A stretch of 8,357 nucleotides of DNA from Leptolyngbyaceae cyanobacterium M65_K2018_010 (GCA_015295885.1 DVEE01000472.1:1-8357); one strand, 5' to 3'. Shown: positions 1 through 6,740, numbered from the stretch's first letter. Notes: generated from the letters alone by a model not told the origin. Numbers and translations are program-made.

Positions 1-1
1 T

Positions 2-514
2 TGGGGGATTTTTGTATTGATTCCGGCCCTCAAATGGTTCCTGGGCCTGTTTGGGATTCCCTTTACGGGGCCGAGCATGCTGGCAGCGTCCCTGGTGCTG
101 TCGGTGATGATTTTACCGATTATTACCGCCATTTCCCGGGATTCCCTAGCCGCTTTACCGCCAGAACTGCGTCAGGGCTCCTATGGCCTGGGGGCAACCC
201 GTTGGGGGACTATCTTCCGGGTGCTGATTCCGGCAGCCATTTCTGGCATTGTGGGCGGGGTAATGCTGGCCCTAGGTCGGGCCATGGGCGAAACCATGGC
301 GGTCACCATGCTAATTGGTAACGCTAACGTAATTAATCCATCCATTCTGCAGCCGGCTAACACGATTGCTTCTTTGCTGGCCAACCAGTTCGCCGAAGCG
401 AAAGGAATCCAGGTTTCGGCCCTGATGTATGCAGCCTTTGTCCTAGTGATTTTGACCCTGATTGTTAACATCCTGGCCGATTGGATTGTGCGCAAGCTCA
501 GGGCGAAGTATTAG
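2..514 (+). CDS. pstC: Phosphate ABC transporter permease PstC (C-terminal part; 5' end outside window)
   Basis: Inner-membrane permease subunit of the high-affinity phosphate importer PstSCAB; with PstA it forms the channel through which PstS-delivered phosphate passes. The reading frame is open from the left edge, so the start is missing; 170 residues are visible, roughly the last half of a PstC of about 310-320. Visible are a hydrophobic segment around residues 24-42 and the cytoplasmic EAA coupling loop (LPPELRQGSYGLGATRW, then VLIPAA), which contacts the ATPase. GRAMGET follows it, then a final membrane helix (ALMYAAFVLVILTLIVNI) and a basic tail ending RKLRAKY. The order pstC-pstA-pstB, with a 37-nt gap to pstA, confirms the assignment. 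Regulation by the phosphate regulator would act upstream, outside this window. Confidence 0.95.
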   Translation, partial: WGIFVLIPALKWFLGLFGIPFTGPSMLAASLVLSVMILPIITAISRDSLAALPPELRQGSYGLGATRWGTIFRVLIPAAISGIVGGVMLALGRAMGETMAVTMLIGNANVINPSILQPANTIASLLANQFAEAKGIQVSALMYAAFVLVILTLIVNILADWIVRKLRAKY

Positions 515-551
515 GTGTCGAGGATTTATTCAGCGAGAAGAGAGATCAACC

Positions 552-1451
552 ATGACGACTTTTTCCGGATCCCCTGTCGATACCTTTGACAGCAACGCCC
601 TGAAGGTCAACAAATCAAGCCAGCGCAACCTGTTCAACATCCTCATGACCGGGTTGTCGGGCCTCTGTATTACCCTGGCCATCATCCCTCTGGTGCTGGT
701 GCTGTTTTATGTCACCGTCAATGGCCTCAACCGCCTGGATGCTGATTTGTTTACCCAGCTTCCCCCGCCCCCCGGCCTGGATGGTGGCGGTATTGCCAAT
801 GCCATCATGGGGACATTTATTGTTGTGGCCATTGCGACGCTGATTGCGGTGCCGGTTGGGGTGATGTGCGCCATCTGGCTGGCCGAGTTCGGCGGCGATG
901 ACACCTCCATTGATGAATACGTTCGTTTTGGCGTCAACATTTTGGCCGGGGTGCCGTCTATTATCGCTGGGGTATTTATCTACGGCTTGATGGTGCGTCC
1001 GGGTAGGCCCGGTTATTCGGCCCTGGCCGGTGGGGTAGCGCTGGCGGTACTCATGTTACCGACCATTATCCGCACCACCGATGAAGCCCTTAAGATTGTG
1101 CCCCAGGATATTCGCTGGGCCGCCCTGGGGGTGGGGGCCTCTAAGTATCAAACCGTTTTGAAAGTGGTGCTGCCCGCCGCAATTCCGGCAATTCTCACTG
1201 GGGTTACTCTGGCGATCGCCCGCGCCGCTGGAGAAACGGCTCCCTTGATCTTCACGGCTCTGTTCTCTCCCTTCTGGCCCAATGGCATTTTCAATCCCAT
1301 TGCTACCCTGGCAGTATTGGTGTACAACTTTGCCATTTTGCCCTTTAAGCCTCAGCAGGAGCTGGCCTGGGCGGCTTCACTCATTCTGGTACTGTTGGTG
1401 TTAATTACTAGCATCATTGCCCGCTTTGTAACTCGACAGAAAACTTACTAG
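552..1451 (+). CDS. pstA: Phosphate ABC transporter permease PstA
   Basis: Second membrane permease of the Pst phosphate importer; pairs with PstC. The 299-residue length is typical. About six membrane segments can be read: near residues 32-57, 83-110, 126-148, 157-173, 207-236 and 272-291. The EAA coupling loop lies at about 178-210 (EALKIVPQDIRWAALGVGAS then VVLPAA), followed by the family motif ARAAGETAPL (223-232). I chose the ATG at 552 because the purine-rich GAGAAGAGAG lies just upstream and translation from there matches PstA architecture; the frame stays open to an ATG at 462, but that would overlap pstC by 53 nt and add 30 non-hydrophobic residues. It sits between pstC and pstB, 24 nt before the latter, so the three are almost certainly co-transcribed. 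A HIP1 site (GCGATCGC) lies inside at 1212-1219. Confidence 0.95.
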   Translation: MTTFSGSPVDTFDSNALKVNKSSQRNLFNILMTGLSGLCITLAIIPLVLVLFYVTVNGLNRLDADLFTQLPPPPGLDGGGIANAIMGTFIVVAIATLIAVPVGVMCAIWLAEFGGDDTSIDEYVRFGVNILAGVPSIIAGVFIYGLMVRPGRPGYSALAGGVALAVLMLPTIIRTTDEALKIVPQDIRWAALGVGASKYQTVLKVVLPAAIPAILTGVTLAIARAAGETAPLIFTALFSPFWPNGIFNPIATLAVLVYNFAILPFKPQQELAWAASLILVLLVLITSIIARFVTRQKTY

Positions 1452-1475
1452 CTCGCGTTTTGGGGAGCCCCAGGA

Positions 1476-2288
1476 ATGGTTGACACTTCACCAATGAACA
1501 CCACAGCGACCGATGTAGTCCTCCGTGCTAAGGACTGCGATATCTACTACGGTTCCTACAAAGCCGTGCGGGATGTCTCTATCGATATTCCAAAGAATAA
1601 GGTAACAGCCTTTATCGGCCCATCGGGTTGCGGCAAGAGTACGGTACTGCGCTGCTTCAACCGTCTCAACGACCTGATTGAGAGCTTTCACCTAGAAGGC
1701 AAAATGACCTACCACGGTCAGGACCTCTATGCCCCCGATGTGGATCCGGTAGAAGTGCGCCGCCGCATTGGCATGGTGTTTCAAAAACCCAACCCCTTCC
1801 CCAAAACCATCTACGACAACATTGCCTACGGCCCCCGCATCAATAATTTCAAGGGCGACCTGGATGAACTGGTGGAAACCTCCCTCCGCCGTGCCGCCCT
1901 GTGGGACGAGGTGAAGGATAAGTTGCAGGAAAGTGGCTTTTCCCTCTCGGGGGGACAACAACAACGGCTTTGCATTGCCCGCACCATTGCCGTACAGCCA
2001 GAAGTGGTGCTGATGGATGAACCCTGCTCAGCCCTGGACCCGATTTCCACCCTCAAAGTGGAAGAACTGATGAAGGAACTGACCCAGGACTACACCATCA
2101 TCATCGTCACCCACAACATGCAGCAGGCTACCCGGGTAGCAGACTTCACGGCCTTTTATAATGCCCAAGTGGTTGAAGGGGCTGGCGGCAAGGTGGGTTA
2201 CCTGGCAGAGTTTGACACCACCGAGAAAATCTTTAGCGACCCCGCCATGGAAGAAACCCGCGACTATGTGACCGGTCGATTTGGGTAG
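1476..2288 (+). CDS. pstB: Phosphate ABC transporter ATP-binding protein PstB
   Basis: Cytoplasmic ATPase that powers phosphate uptake by PstCA. All ABC ATPase motifs are intact in the 270 residues: Walker A GPSGCGKST (48-56), Q-loop Gln103, signature LSGGQQQ (157-163), Walker B VVLMDEP (177-183), D-loop SALD (185-188) and H-loop His213 in VTHN. The stretch VFQKPNPFPK is characteristic of PstB, and the C-terminal YVTGRFG is the usual end. GGGGAG at 1462-1467 is 8 nt before the ATG, supporting this start; an ATG at 1494 would give a form six residues shorter. It is the last gene of the pst block: the next gene converges from the other strand. No pstS, phoU or second pstB copy follows. I see no convincing intrinsic terminator in the 116 nt after the stop. 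Confidence 0.97.
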   Translation: MVDTSPMNTTATDVVLRAKDCDIYYGSYKAVRDVSIDIPKNKVTAFIGPSGCGKSTVLRCFNRLNDLIESFHLEGKMTYHGQDLYAPDVDPVEVRRRIGMVFQKPNPFPKTIYDNIAYGPRINNFKGDLDELVETSLRRAALWDEVKDKLQESGFSLSGGQQQRLCIARTIAVQPEVVLMDEPCSALDPISTLKVEELMKELTQDYTIIIVTHNMQQATRVADFTAFYNAQVVEGAGGKVGYLAEFDTTEKIFSDPAMEETRDYVTGRFG

Positions 2289-2404
2289 GGCGTTCAACCT
2301 AACTTAAGGGCTGGGGCCTAGAGGCTTGGCCGCCGTAGAAGCTGGGAACCCTTGAGGCAGAGTCCCCCCCCTTGCTCAGCCGGTTAGCGTCAGCGCCCTG
2401 TTGC

Positions 2405-3295
2405 TCAGTAAGGGGCTGCAGCCGTTTCTGCCAGAACCGCCGGTTCGGTTGGGGAATTCGCCAGGGGGGCGTGCTCCGCCTCGGCCCAAAGGGCTCGCTG
2501 CATCTGCATAAGCTGGCCTAAATCCGCAGTGGCTATGCAGTGGCGACCCTCCAACGCCGTAGTTGAGCCTGCATCGGCCCCATTCCCCCCCCCTTCGCAG
2601 GCATAAATCCCCACGAGCCGAGCGCTAAAGCCATTGCTGTGCAAAAACCTGAGGTGATAGCCAAATTCTTCCGCTGCTAGGCCAAAGCGACTTAATACCC
2701 CGTAGCGTTCCGACAGGGTCAGGGCCCGCCAGAACTGCGGACTGACCGTCACATCCACCACCTGCATAGTGGACTCCTTCGTGGTATAGGCCAACCAAGC
2801 ATCCACCAGGCGAAAGCCACCCAACCGGGCTGGGATAGAGTCTCGATTCCACCACAGGCTGGGCAGGGTCATAGCCGCCGCAGAGGGCAGGGCATTGCTC
2901 AACAGGGAATCCGGTTGAATTTGGCTGTGGAAAGCTTCTCCCTCTGCTCGACTGGAGGTTGGAAAGGTCAGCAGTTGGCAGGTGGTGCGGGACAATGGGG
3001 CCGTTATATCTGGCAAGAAGTTCCGCAGAGATAACTCGTCGCAACACACCGAAGCGCGATCTTCGGGGTTGGTCGCGTTCTCGGCCCGAGCGCACCGGGG
3101 GCTCTCCACTAAAGCCGGCCGAGCCGAGGCTACCGGAGAGGGACCCACCACAGCCAGGCCGACCATCAGCCCTAAACCCCAGAGCCCGATTTTTGACCAC
3201 CCAGAACCAGACAAGGCACTAGATTGAGCCGCCAATGCCGTAACGGGTAATGCTACTTGAGGTTTTGCTTGAGGTTTTGCTTGAGGTTTACCCAT
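2405..3295 (-). CDS. Predicted exported/anchored protein of unknown function, probably cyanobacterial
   Basis: I do not recognise a characterised family. The 296-residue product has a Lys/Pro/Gln-rich start made of KPQA repeats (residues 3-13), then a hydrophobic segment at about 35-51 followed by ASA (56-58), a plausible signal-peptidase I site, so it is probably exported or anchored with most of the chain outside the cytoplasm. Six cysteines lie at 68, 84, 85, 106, 233 and 253, which could form disulfides. The most conserved-looking block is about 146-225 (SLWWNRDSIPARLGGFRLVD, then SPQFWRALTLSERYGVLSRF). The ATG at 3295 has GGGAGGGA 5 nt upstream. It follows the radical SAM gene by 39 nt on the same strand and is probably co-transcribed. 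Nine G's in a row encode Gly235-237. A long overlapping frame (2625-3200) is judged a shadow. Confidence 0.75.
   Translation of the reverse strand: MGKPQAKPQAKPQVALPVTALAAQSSALSGSGWSKIGLWGLGLMVGLAVVGPSPVASARPALVESPRCARAENATNPEDRASVCCDELSLRNFLPDITAPLSRTTCQLLTFPTSSRAEGEAFHSQIQPDSLLSNALPSAAAMTLPSLWWNRDSIPARLGGFRLVDAWLAYTTKESTMQVVDVTVSPQFWRALTLSERYGVLSRFGLAAEEFGYHLRFLHSNGFSARLVGIYACEGGGNGADAGSTTALEGRHCIATADLGQLMQMQRALWAEAEHAPLANSPTEPAVLAETAAAPY
2585..2593. repeat. Nine-base C/G homopolymer inside the exported-protein gene
   Basis: An uninterrupted C9 on the plus strand reads as GGG GGG GGG (Gly235-237) in the minus-strand gene. Tracts this long can slip during replication; loss or gain of one base would change the last ~60 residues, including Cys253. 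A second tract, C8 at 2364-2371, lies in the non-coding gap after pstB. The downstream frame still looks like protein, so I see no sign of an actual frameshift here. Confidence 0.7.
3256..3292. repeat. Tandem 12-bp coding repeat (KPQA units)
   Basis: Three adjacent 12-base units, TTGAGGTTTTGC twice and then TTGAGGTTTACC (differing at the end), sit at the very start of the minus-strand exported-protein gene and encode Lys-Pro-Gln-Ala repeats in the region before the membrane segment. Being a multiple of three, copy-number change would lengthen or shorten the N-terminus without a frameshift. Confidence 0.8.
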
Positions 3296-3334
3296 GGCAT
3301 TCCCTCCCCGTGATCTGTTCAGGATACTGCACGC

Positions 3335-6013
3335 TCACCCTCCGCTGGGCGATACCTCCCCAGGAAGTGGCTTGAGGATGAGCCGGGCCCGATGGCGGTG
3401 CAACAACTGCAAGGGCTGACCTGAGACCTGCTCCATCATATGTAAGACGTGCTCGGGGCGCAGCAGGTTGCCATCATTGCGACAACTGCCGACGATCCGC
3501 AACAAAACTTCACCCTCCGCTGGCTCAAGCGCGGCCCTGGGCAGAGCCCTGGGAACCGCCTCGACCCTGCCGATATGGTAGAGCTGCTGCCGCAGGTCGA
3601 TCACTTGGGTCGCCCCCGATTTAGTGATTTTTTCCCAAGGTAGGCAGGGGCGATCCAGTAACTCCGCGATCCAGGCATCCCAGGCTGGGGGGATCGAACC
3701 TTGGGCTTCACAGCCCAGGCGCAGGTAATACTCTGCCTGTTCTAGCAACTTGGTGGCCGAGGGGGTGTCTAGGGGGACTTCGGTAACCTCGTAGAGGGGG
3801 ATTTCGCGGGGTAACTGGGCGGCCAGGCGTTGGCGGAATAGATCGGGCGCGATCGCCTCCTTCAACTCAAAGTCCACCACCTCACCGCTGCTGGTCATCC
3901 CCAGGGGCAGGGCATTGGCGGGGGAAATGCGGGGACCGGGGTGAAAGCCACCGGTAAAGGAAATAGGCAGACTGGCCCGGCGCAGGGCGCGATCGAACAA
4001 GCGCACTAGGTCCAGGTGGCCAATCAGGGCCATGGTGCCCAGCTTACCCAGGGTGACTCGCAGCCGCTGGACCCGCTCCTGGTCAGGCTTGCCGTGCCCC
4101 ACAAAGGTAGGGATCGGCGGCGGCGGCACGACTACATTATGGCCAAAGTCGGGCCCACAGACCCCACAGTGGGAGCAGCCGTCAAAGGAACAATCCGGCA
4201 CGGTGGCCGCCTCCAAAGCCCGCTGCAGATCTTGCTTCAGCCATTCCTTGTCAATGCCCGTATCTAAGTGATCCCAGGGCAGGGGGGCATCCAGATTAGC
4301 TTGGGGTGTCTCATCCCCACGGCCCATCAGGTTCCATTCCCCCTGGGCCACCTGGCGGTATTTCCAGGTTAACCCGGCGGATTCAATGGCCTCGGTCCAG
4401 GCGTTGAAGGCCTGGTCTAAACTTTCCCACCAGGCATCCATGCCAGCCCCGAGTTCCCAGGCGCGACGGACCACGGCAGCCAGGCGGCGGTCGCCCCGCC
4501 CAACAAAGTCCTCCATGGCCGAAATGCGGACATCGGTAAAGTTCACCTTCACCCAGCGCAGGGGCTTGAACTCAGCCTGAAGCAGGGCCTGCTTGCGCTG
4601 AAATTCTTCCGTGGACACGGAGTGCCACTGAAAGGGGGTGTGGGGTTTGGGAGTGAAATTAGAAATCGTCAGGTTAAAGGAGAGGGACTTGCGACCGGGG
4701 ATGAAGCAAGCCTGTCGCAACCAGCGCACGGTTTCGGCAATGCCCAGGACATCGGCATCGGTTTCGCCGGGCAGGCCAATCATAAAGTAGAGCTTGACCC
4801 GATCCCAGCCCTGTTCGTGGGCGGTTTTGACCCCCTGGAGGAGTTCCTCGTTGGTCAGCCCTTTGTTGATGATGTCCCGCATCCGTTGGGTGCCTGCTTC
4901 CGGGGCAAAGGTGAGGCCGGTCAGGCGGGTACCGCCGATGATGTGGGCAATATTTTCATCGAAGCGATCGACCCGTTGACTGGGCAGGGAGAGGGAAATG
5001 TTTTCGTCCTTGAGTCGGTTTTTAATCTCTACCCCGACCGCGGGTAAGGCCAGGTAATCCGAGCAACTGAGGGATAGCAGGGAAAACTCGTTGTAGCCCG
5101 TCTTGCCCATGCCGGTTTCAATGGCCTCCACCACCTCCTGGGGATCCACATCCCGGGCTGGGCGGGTCAGCATCCCGGGCTGACAGAAGCGACAGCCTCG
5201 GGTACAGCCTCGACGAATTTCCACCGTCAGGCGGTCGTGAACGGTTTCCACGTAGGGAACTAACCCCATGGCGTAGGCGGGCATGGGTGTGGCCACCCGC
5301 CGCAAAATTCGGGCCGGCACATCGGGCCGATTGGCATGGACCGAGCCATCCTCGGCCATGGTGTAAAACCGAGGCACGTAGACCCCCGGTACCTGGGCCA
5401 GATCGAGCAACAGCGCTTCCCGATTGAGGCCGGCGGCTTTACCCTCCTCCAGTACCAGGCCAATTTCAGGCAGTAATTCCTCCCCATCCCCCAGGGCCAC
5501 AAAGTCAAAGAAGTCTGCGTAGGGTTCGGGATTTGAGGTGGCGGTTTGCCCGCCGGCAAAGATCAACGGCCAAGCTCCCGCTTCGACGTTAAAGGGGCCA
5601 GACTGATCACGCTCCCTCCAGGTGAGGGGAATACCCGCCAGGGAAAGCATTTCCAAAATATTGGTGGCCCCCAGTTCGTAGCTAAGGCTAAAGCCCAGGA
5701 TGTCAAAGTCTGTCAGACTGCGTTGGGATTCCACTGCAAATAGAGGGGTTTGAGTCGCCTGGAGTTGGGCGGCTAGGTCGGGAGCAGGCAAGTAGGCGCG
5801 ATCGCACAGCTGGCGTGGCTGGGCATTGAGGATGCTGTAAAGAATGATATGGCCCAGATTAGAGGCCCCGACTTCATAGAGTTCCGGGTAGGTCAAGACC
5901 CACCGCACCTGAGCCGCCCCCCAGGGCTTGTGAACCGCCCCCAACTCATTGCCCAGGTAACGGCCCGGCTTATTGATATCCGGTGTCAGCAGTGAATCAA
6001 TAGCTACAGCCAC
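3335..6013 (-). CDS. Radical SAM protein of the TIGR03960 type fused to a C-terminal DUF2344 (TIGR03936) domain
   Basis: A large cytoplasmic radical SAM enzyme of unproven reaction, 892 residues from the GTG start. Numbering from that GTG, the [4Fe-4S]/SAM motif CTRGCRFC is at Cys270, Cys274 and Cys277 (CX3CX2C). The N-terminal ~250 residues form the family's B12-binding-like region, but I see no canonical DXHXXG cobalamin motif. FAPEAGTQRMRDIINKG and LYFMIGLPGETD fit the radical SAM barrel. A second cysteine cluster, CSFDGCSHCGVC (608-619), probably binds another cluster or metal. From about 650 the DUF2344 domain follows (RVTLGKLGTMALIGHLDL, GGFHPGPRISPANALPLG). In many bacteria the two parts are adjacent separate genes; here they are one chain. 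Start: GTG at 6013 has GGAAGGG 6 nt upstream and yields VAVAIDSLLTPDINKPGRYL, matching my memory of homologues. The ATG at 6046 (903 residues) has AGGAG only 2 nt away. The exported-protein gene follows closely. Confidence 0.9.
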   Translation of the reverse strand: MAVAIDSLLTPDINKPGRYLGNELGAVHKPWGAAQVRWVLTYPELYEVGASNLGHIILYSILNAQPRQLCDRAYLPAPDLAAQLQATQTPLFAVESQRSLTDFDILGFSLSYELGATNILEMLSLAGIPLTWRERDQSGPFNVEAGAWPLIFAGGQTATSNPEPYADFFDFVALGDGEELLPEIGLVLEEGKAAGLNREALLLDLAQVPGVYVPRFYTMAEDGSVHANRPDVPARILRRVATPMPAYAMGLVPYVETVHDRLTVEIRRGCTRGCRFCQPGMLTRPARDVDPQEVVEAIETGMGKTGYNEFSLLSLSCSDYLALPAVGVEIKNRLKDENISLSLPSQRVDRFDENIAHIIGGTRLTGLTFAPEAGTQRMRDIINKGLTNEELLQGVKTAHEQGWDRVKLYFMIGLPGETDADVLGIAETVRWLRQACFIPGRKSLSFNLTISNFTPKPHTPFQWHSVSTEEFQRKQALLQAEFKPLRWVKVNFTDVRISAMEDFVGRGDRRLAAVVRRAWELGAGMDAWWESLDQAFNAWTEAIESAGLTWKYRQVAQGEWNLMGRGDETPQANLDAPLPWDHLDTGIDKEWLKQDLQRALEAATVPDCSFDGCSHCGVCGPDFGHNVVVPPPPIPTFVGHGKPDQERVQRLRVTLGKLGTMALIGHLDLVRLFDRALRRASLPISFTGGFHPGPRISPANALPLGMTSSGEVVDFELKEAIAPDLFRQRLAAQLPREIPLYEVTEVPLDTPSATKLLEQAEYYLRLGCEAQGSIPPAWDAWIAELLDRPCLPWEKITKSGATQVIDLRQQLYHIGRVEAVPRALPRAALEPAEGEVLLRIVGSCRNDGNLLRPEHVLHMMEQVSGQPLQLLHRHRARLILKPLPGEVSPSGG

Positions 6014-6019
6014 GGTAGA

Positions 6020-6026
6020 CCCTTCC
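6020..6026 (-). promoter_or_regulatory. Ribosome-binding site supporting the GTG start of the radical SAM gene
   Basis: On the minus strand GGAAGGG lies 6 nt before the GTG at 6013-6011, a normal distance. The upstream ATG (6046) has AGGAG only 2 nt before it, which is too close to be efficient. This is what tips the start choice to GTG. Confidence 0.5.
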
Positions 6027-6058
6027 AGGGCGTAGGAAAGCCCCATTTCTCCTTACTC

Positions 6059-6064
6059 ACTATA
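6059..6064 (-). promoter_or_regulatory. Candidate -10 element upstream of the radical SAM gene
   Basis: The minus strand reads TATAGT here, five of six bases of the bacterial -10 consensus. A transcript starting about 7 nt later would leave almost no leader before the ATG at 6046 but about 40 nt before the GTG at 6013. No good -35 lies 17 nt upstream; a perfect TTGACA exists at 6113-6108 but is too far from this -10. Tentative. Confidence 0.25.
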
Positions 6065-6197
6065 GCGGGCCAATCTAAAGGAGCGTCATCAGTTGAGCGT
6101 AAACCTTTGTCAAAGCAAAAATTCTCGCCCGCCTTGATTACCCAGACTAGGGGCTATCTCGATGGAGGCAACAGGACTTCGGCTTAAATGGATGACG

Positions 6198-6245
6198 TTC
6201 CTTAGCTAGGAACCCCTTGAGCAAAAAGTGATGGGAGCTAAGGAA
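6198..6245. repeat. 10-bp inverted repeat with competing local hairpin
   Basis: TTCCTTAGCT (6198-6207) is perfectly complementary to AGCTAAGGAA (6236-6245), with a 28-nt loop. The left arm can instead fold locally: GTTCC (6197-6201) pairs with GGAAC (6209-6213) around a 7-nt loop. The two folds exclude each other. On the minus strand this would be in the upstream leader of the radical SAM gene, if transcription starts or reads through far enough upstream. Confidence 0.55.
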
Positions 6246-6260
6246 TTCAAAGTGACCTAT

Positions 6261-6278
6261 AAGCCCATCAGGCTTTTT
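6261..6278 (+). terminator. Weak terminator-like hairpin with T-run
   Basis: AAGCC (6261-6265), loop CATCA, GGCTT (6271-6275), with a T5 run at 6274-6278. The stem is only 5 bp. No plus-strand gene precedes it closely, so if it works it would stop antisense transcription; on the minus strand it lacks a T-run. Low confidence. Confidence 0.2.
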
Positions 6279-6304
6279 ACCCAGCTAGGGGTCGCCGAGA
6301 TTGC

Positions 6305-6318
6305 TGGGCAATTGCCCA
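6305..6318. repeat. Perfect 14-bp palindrome downstream of the STAS gene
   Basis: TGGGCAATTGCCCA is its own reverse complement. As RNA it can form a 5-bp stem with an AATT loop, 26 nt after the STAS stop codon on the minus strand. No T-run follows in either direction, so it is not a standard intrinsic terminator; it could be an RNA 3'-end stabiliser or a protein site. Confidence 0.5.
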
Positions 6319-6344
6319 CAGACCCCTGCCCCCAGTTGGAAGCC

Positions 6345-6674
6345 CTAGGCGGCTAACGCCAGAGAGAAAGGCACCTCTTCAAGCATTTCAAAGGCACGGT
6401 CTAACTGAGTTAGTTCAAAAATAATCCGAATGGCCGGGGGAACGGAGCAGAGACAAAACCGTTTGCGGAGTTGGCGGGCCTGCTTAAGAACCGAAACCAG
6501 GGAGATGAGGCCAGCACTATCCAGGGCTTCCACCTTGCTCATATCCACAATCAACCCTGCAGCGCTATCACAGTGAATGCGCTCCATCAGAGAGAGTTGG
6601 AAGTCCTGGGCGTTGGAGGCATTGAGGGACCCTTCAGCCTGAACAAAAGCCATCGCTTGAGCCATTGTCTGCAT
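6345..6674 (-). CDS. STAS-domain anti-sigma-factor antagonist (SpoIIAA/RsbV-like)
   Basis: A single-domain 109-residue STAS protein. In partner-switching systems such proteins bind an anti-sigma kinase or other partner and are switched off by phosphorylation of a conserved Ser/Thr by that kinase and on again by a PP2C-type phosphatase. The expected acceptor is Ser53 in ALDSAGLISL (50-59), preceded by the core strand GLIVDMSKVEALD. The C-terminal half (RFCLCSVPPAIRIIFELTQLDRAFEML) matches cyanobacterial STAS proteins as I remember them. The ATG at 6674 has AGGAG (6685-6689) 10 nt upstream, a little far; in-frame ATGs at codons 4 and 8 are alternatives without an obvious site. No kinase, phosphatase or sigma gene is in this window, so its partner is unknown. 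It is divergent from the 64-residue gene, and a plausible promoter lies at 6741-6770. Confidence 0.9.
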   Translation of the reverse strand: MQTMAQAMAFVQAEGSLNASNAQDFQLSLMERIHCDSAAGLIVDMSKVEALDSAGLISLVSVLKQARQLRKRFCLCSVPPAIRIIFELTQLDRAFEMLEEVPFSLALAA

Positions 6675-6740
6675 ACCCGATCTACTCCTGCTTATCCAAG
6701 GAATGTTAAGCGCTGTAAAACCAAATCCCGATAACTAAGA

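Larger units (their letters stand above)
6047..6344. other. Gap between the STAS and radical SAM genes: no gene, several inverted repeats
   Basis: No convincing coding frame or RNA gene was found. It contains, right to left (minus-strand reading), a 14-bp perfect palindrome (6305-6318), a small hairpin with a plus-strand T5 (6261-6278), a 10-bp inverted repeat with a 28-nt loop (6198-6245), a TTGACA (6108-6113) and a TATAGT (6059-6064). It serves as 3' flank of the STAS gene and leader/promoter region of the radical SAM gene. Confidence 0.6.

Noticed and set aside
1..321. Plus-strand frame 1 open from the left edge
   Set aside because: It overlaps PstC, whose frame carries an unmistakable permease EAA loop; the alternative translation is Gly/His-rich and unlike any protein.
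462..551. Extended start for pstA at ATG 462
   Set aside because: It would overlap pstC and add 30 residues that fit no permease; ATG 552 has a purine-rich ribosome site.
2372..2408. Direct repeat TTGCTCAG (2372-2379 and 2401-2408) near the convergent gene ends
   Set aside because: Eight bases repeated once is within chance, and there is no other sign of an insertion or attachment site.
2625..3200. A 191-codon minus-strand frame overlapping the exported-protein gene
   Set aside because: It lies wholly inside the 296-residue gene in another frame, has a composition dominated by Gly/Arg/Ser/Pro, and has no ribosome site or recognisable domain. The 296-residue frame has a good ribosome site and a signal-like segment.
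3256..3292. Tandem repeats considered as a CRISPR or intergenic array
   Set aside because: The units are 12 bp, directly adjacent without spacers and in frame in a coding sequence.
4622..5047. A 141-codon plus-strand frame antisense to the radical SAM gene
   Set aside because: It is opposite well-conserved radical SAM core sequence, has no ribosome site and no recognisable domain; GC-rich antisense frames of this length are common.
6108..6113. Perfect TTGACA (-35) upstream of the radical SAM gene
   Set aside because: With 16-18 nt spacing the best -10 is GATGAC (three of six), and it is too far from TATAGT; not called as a promoter on its own.
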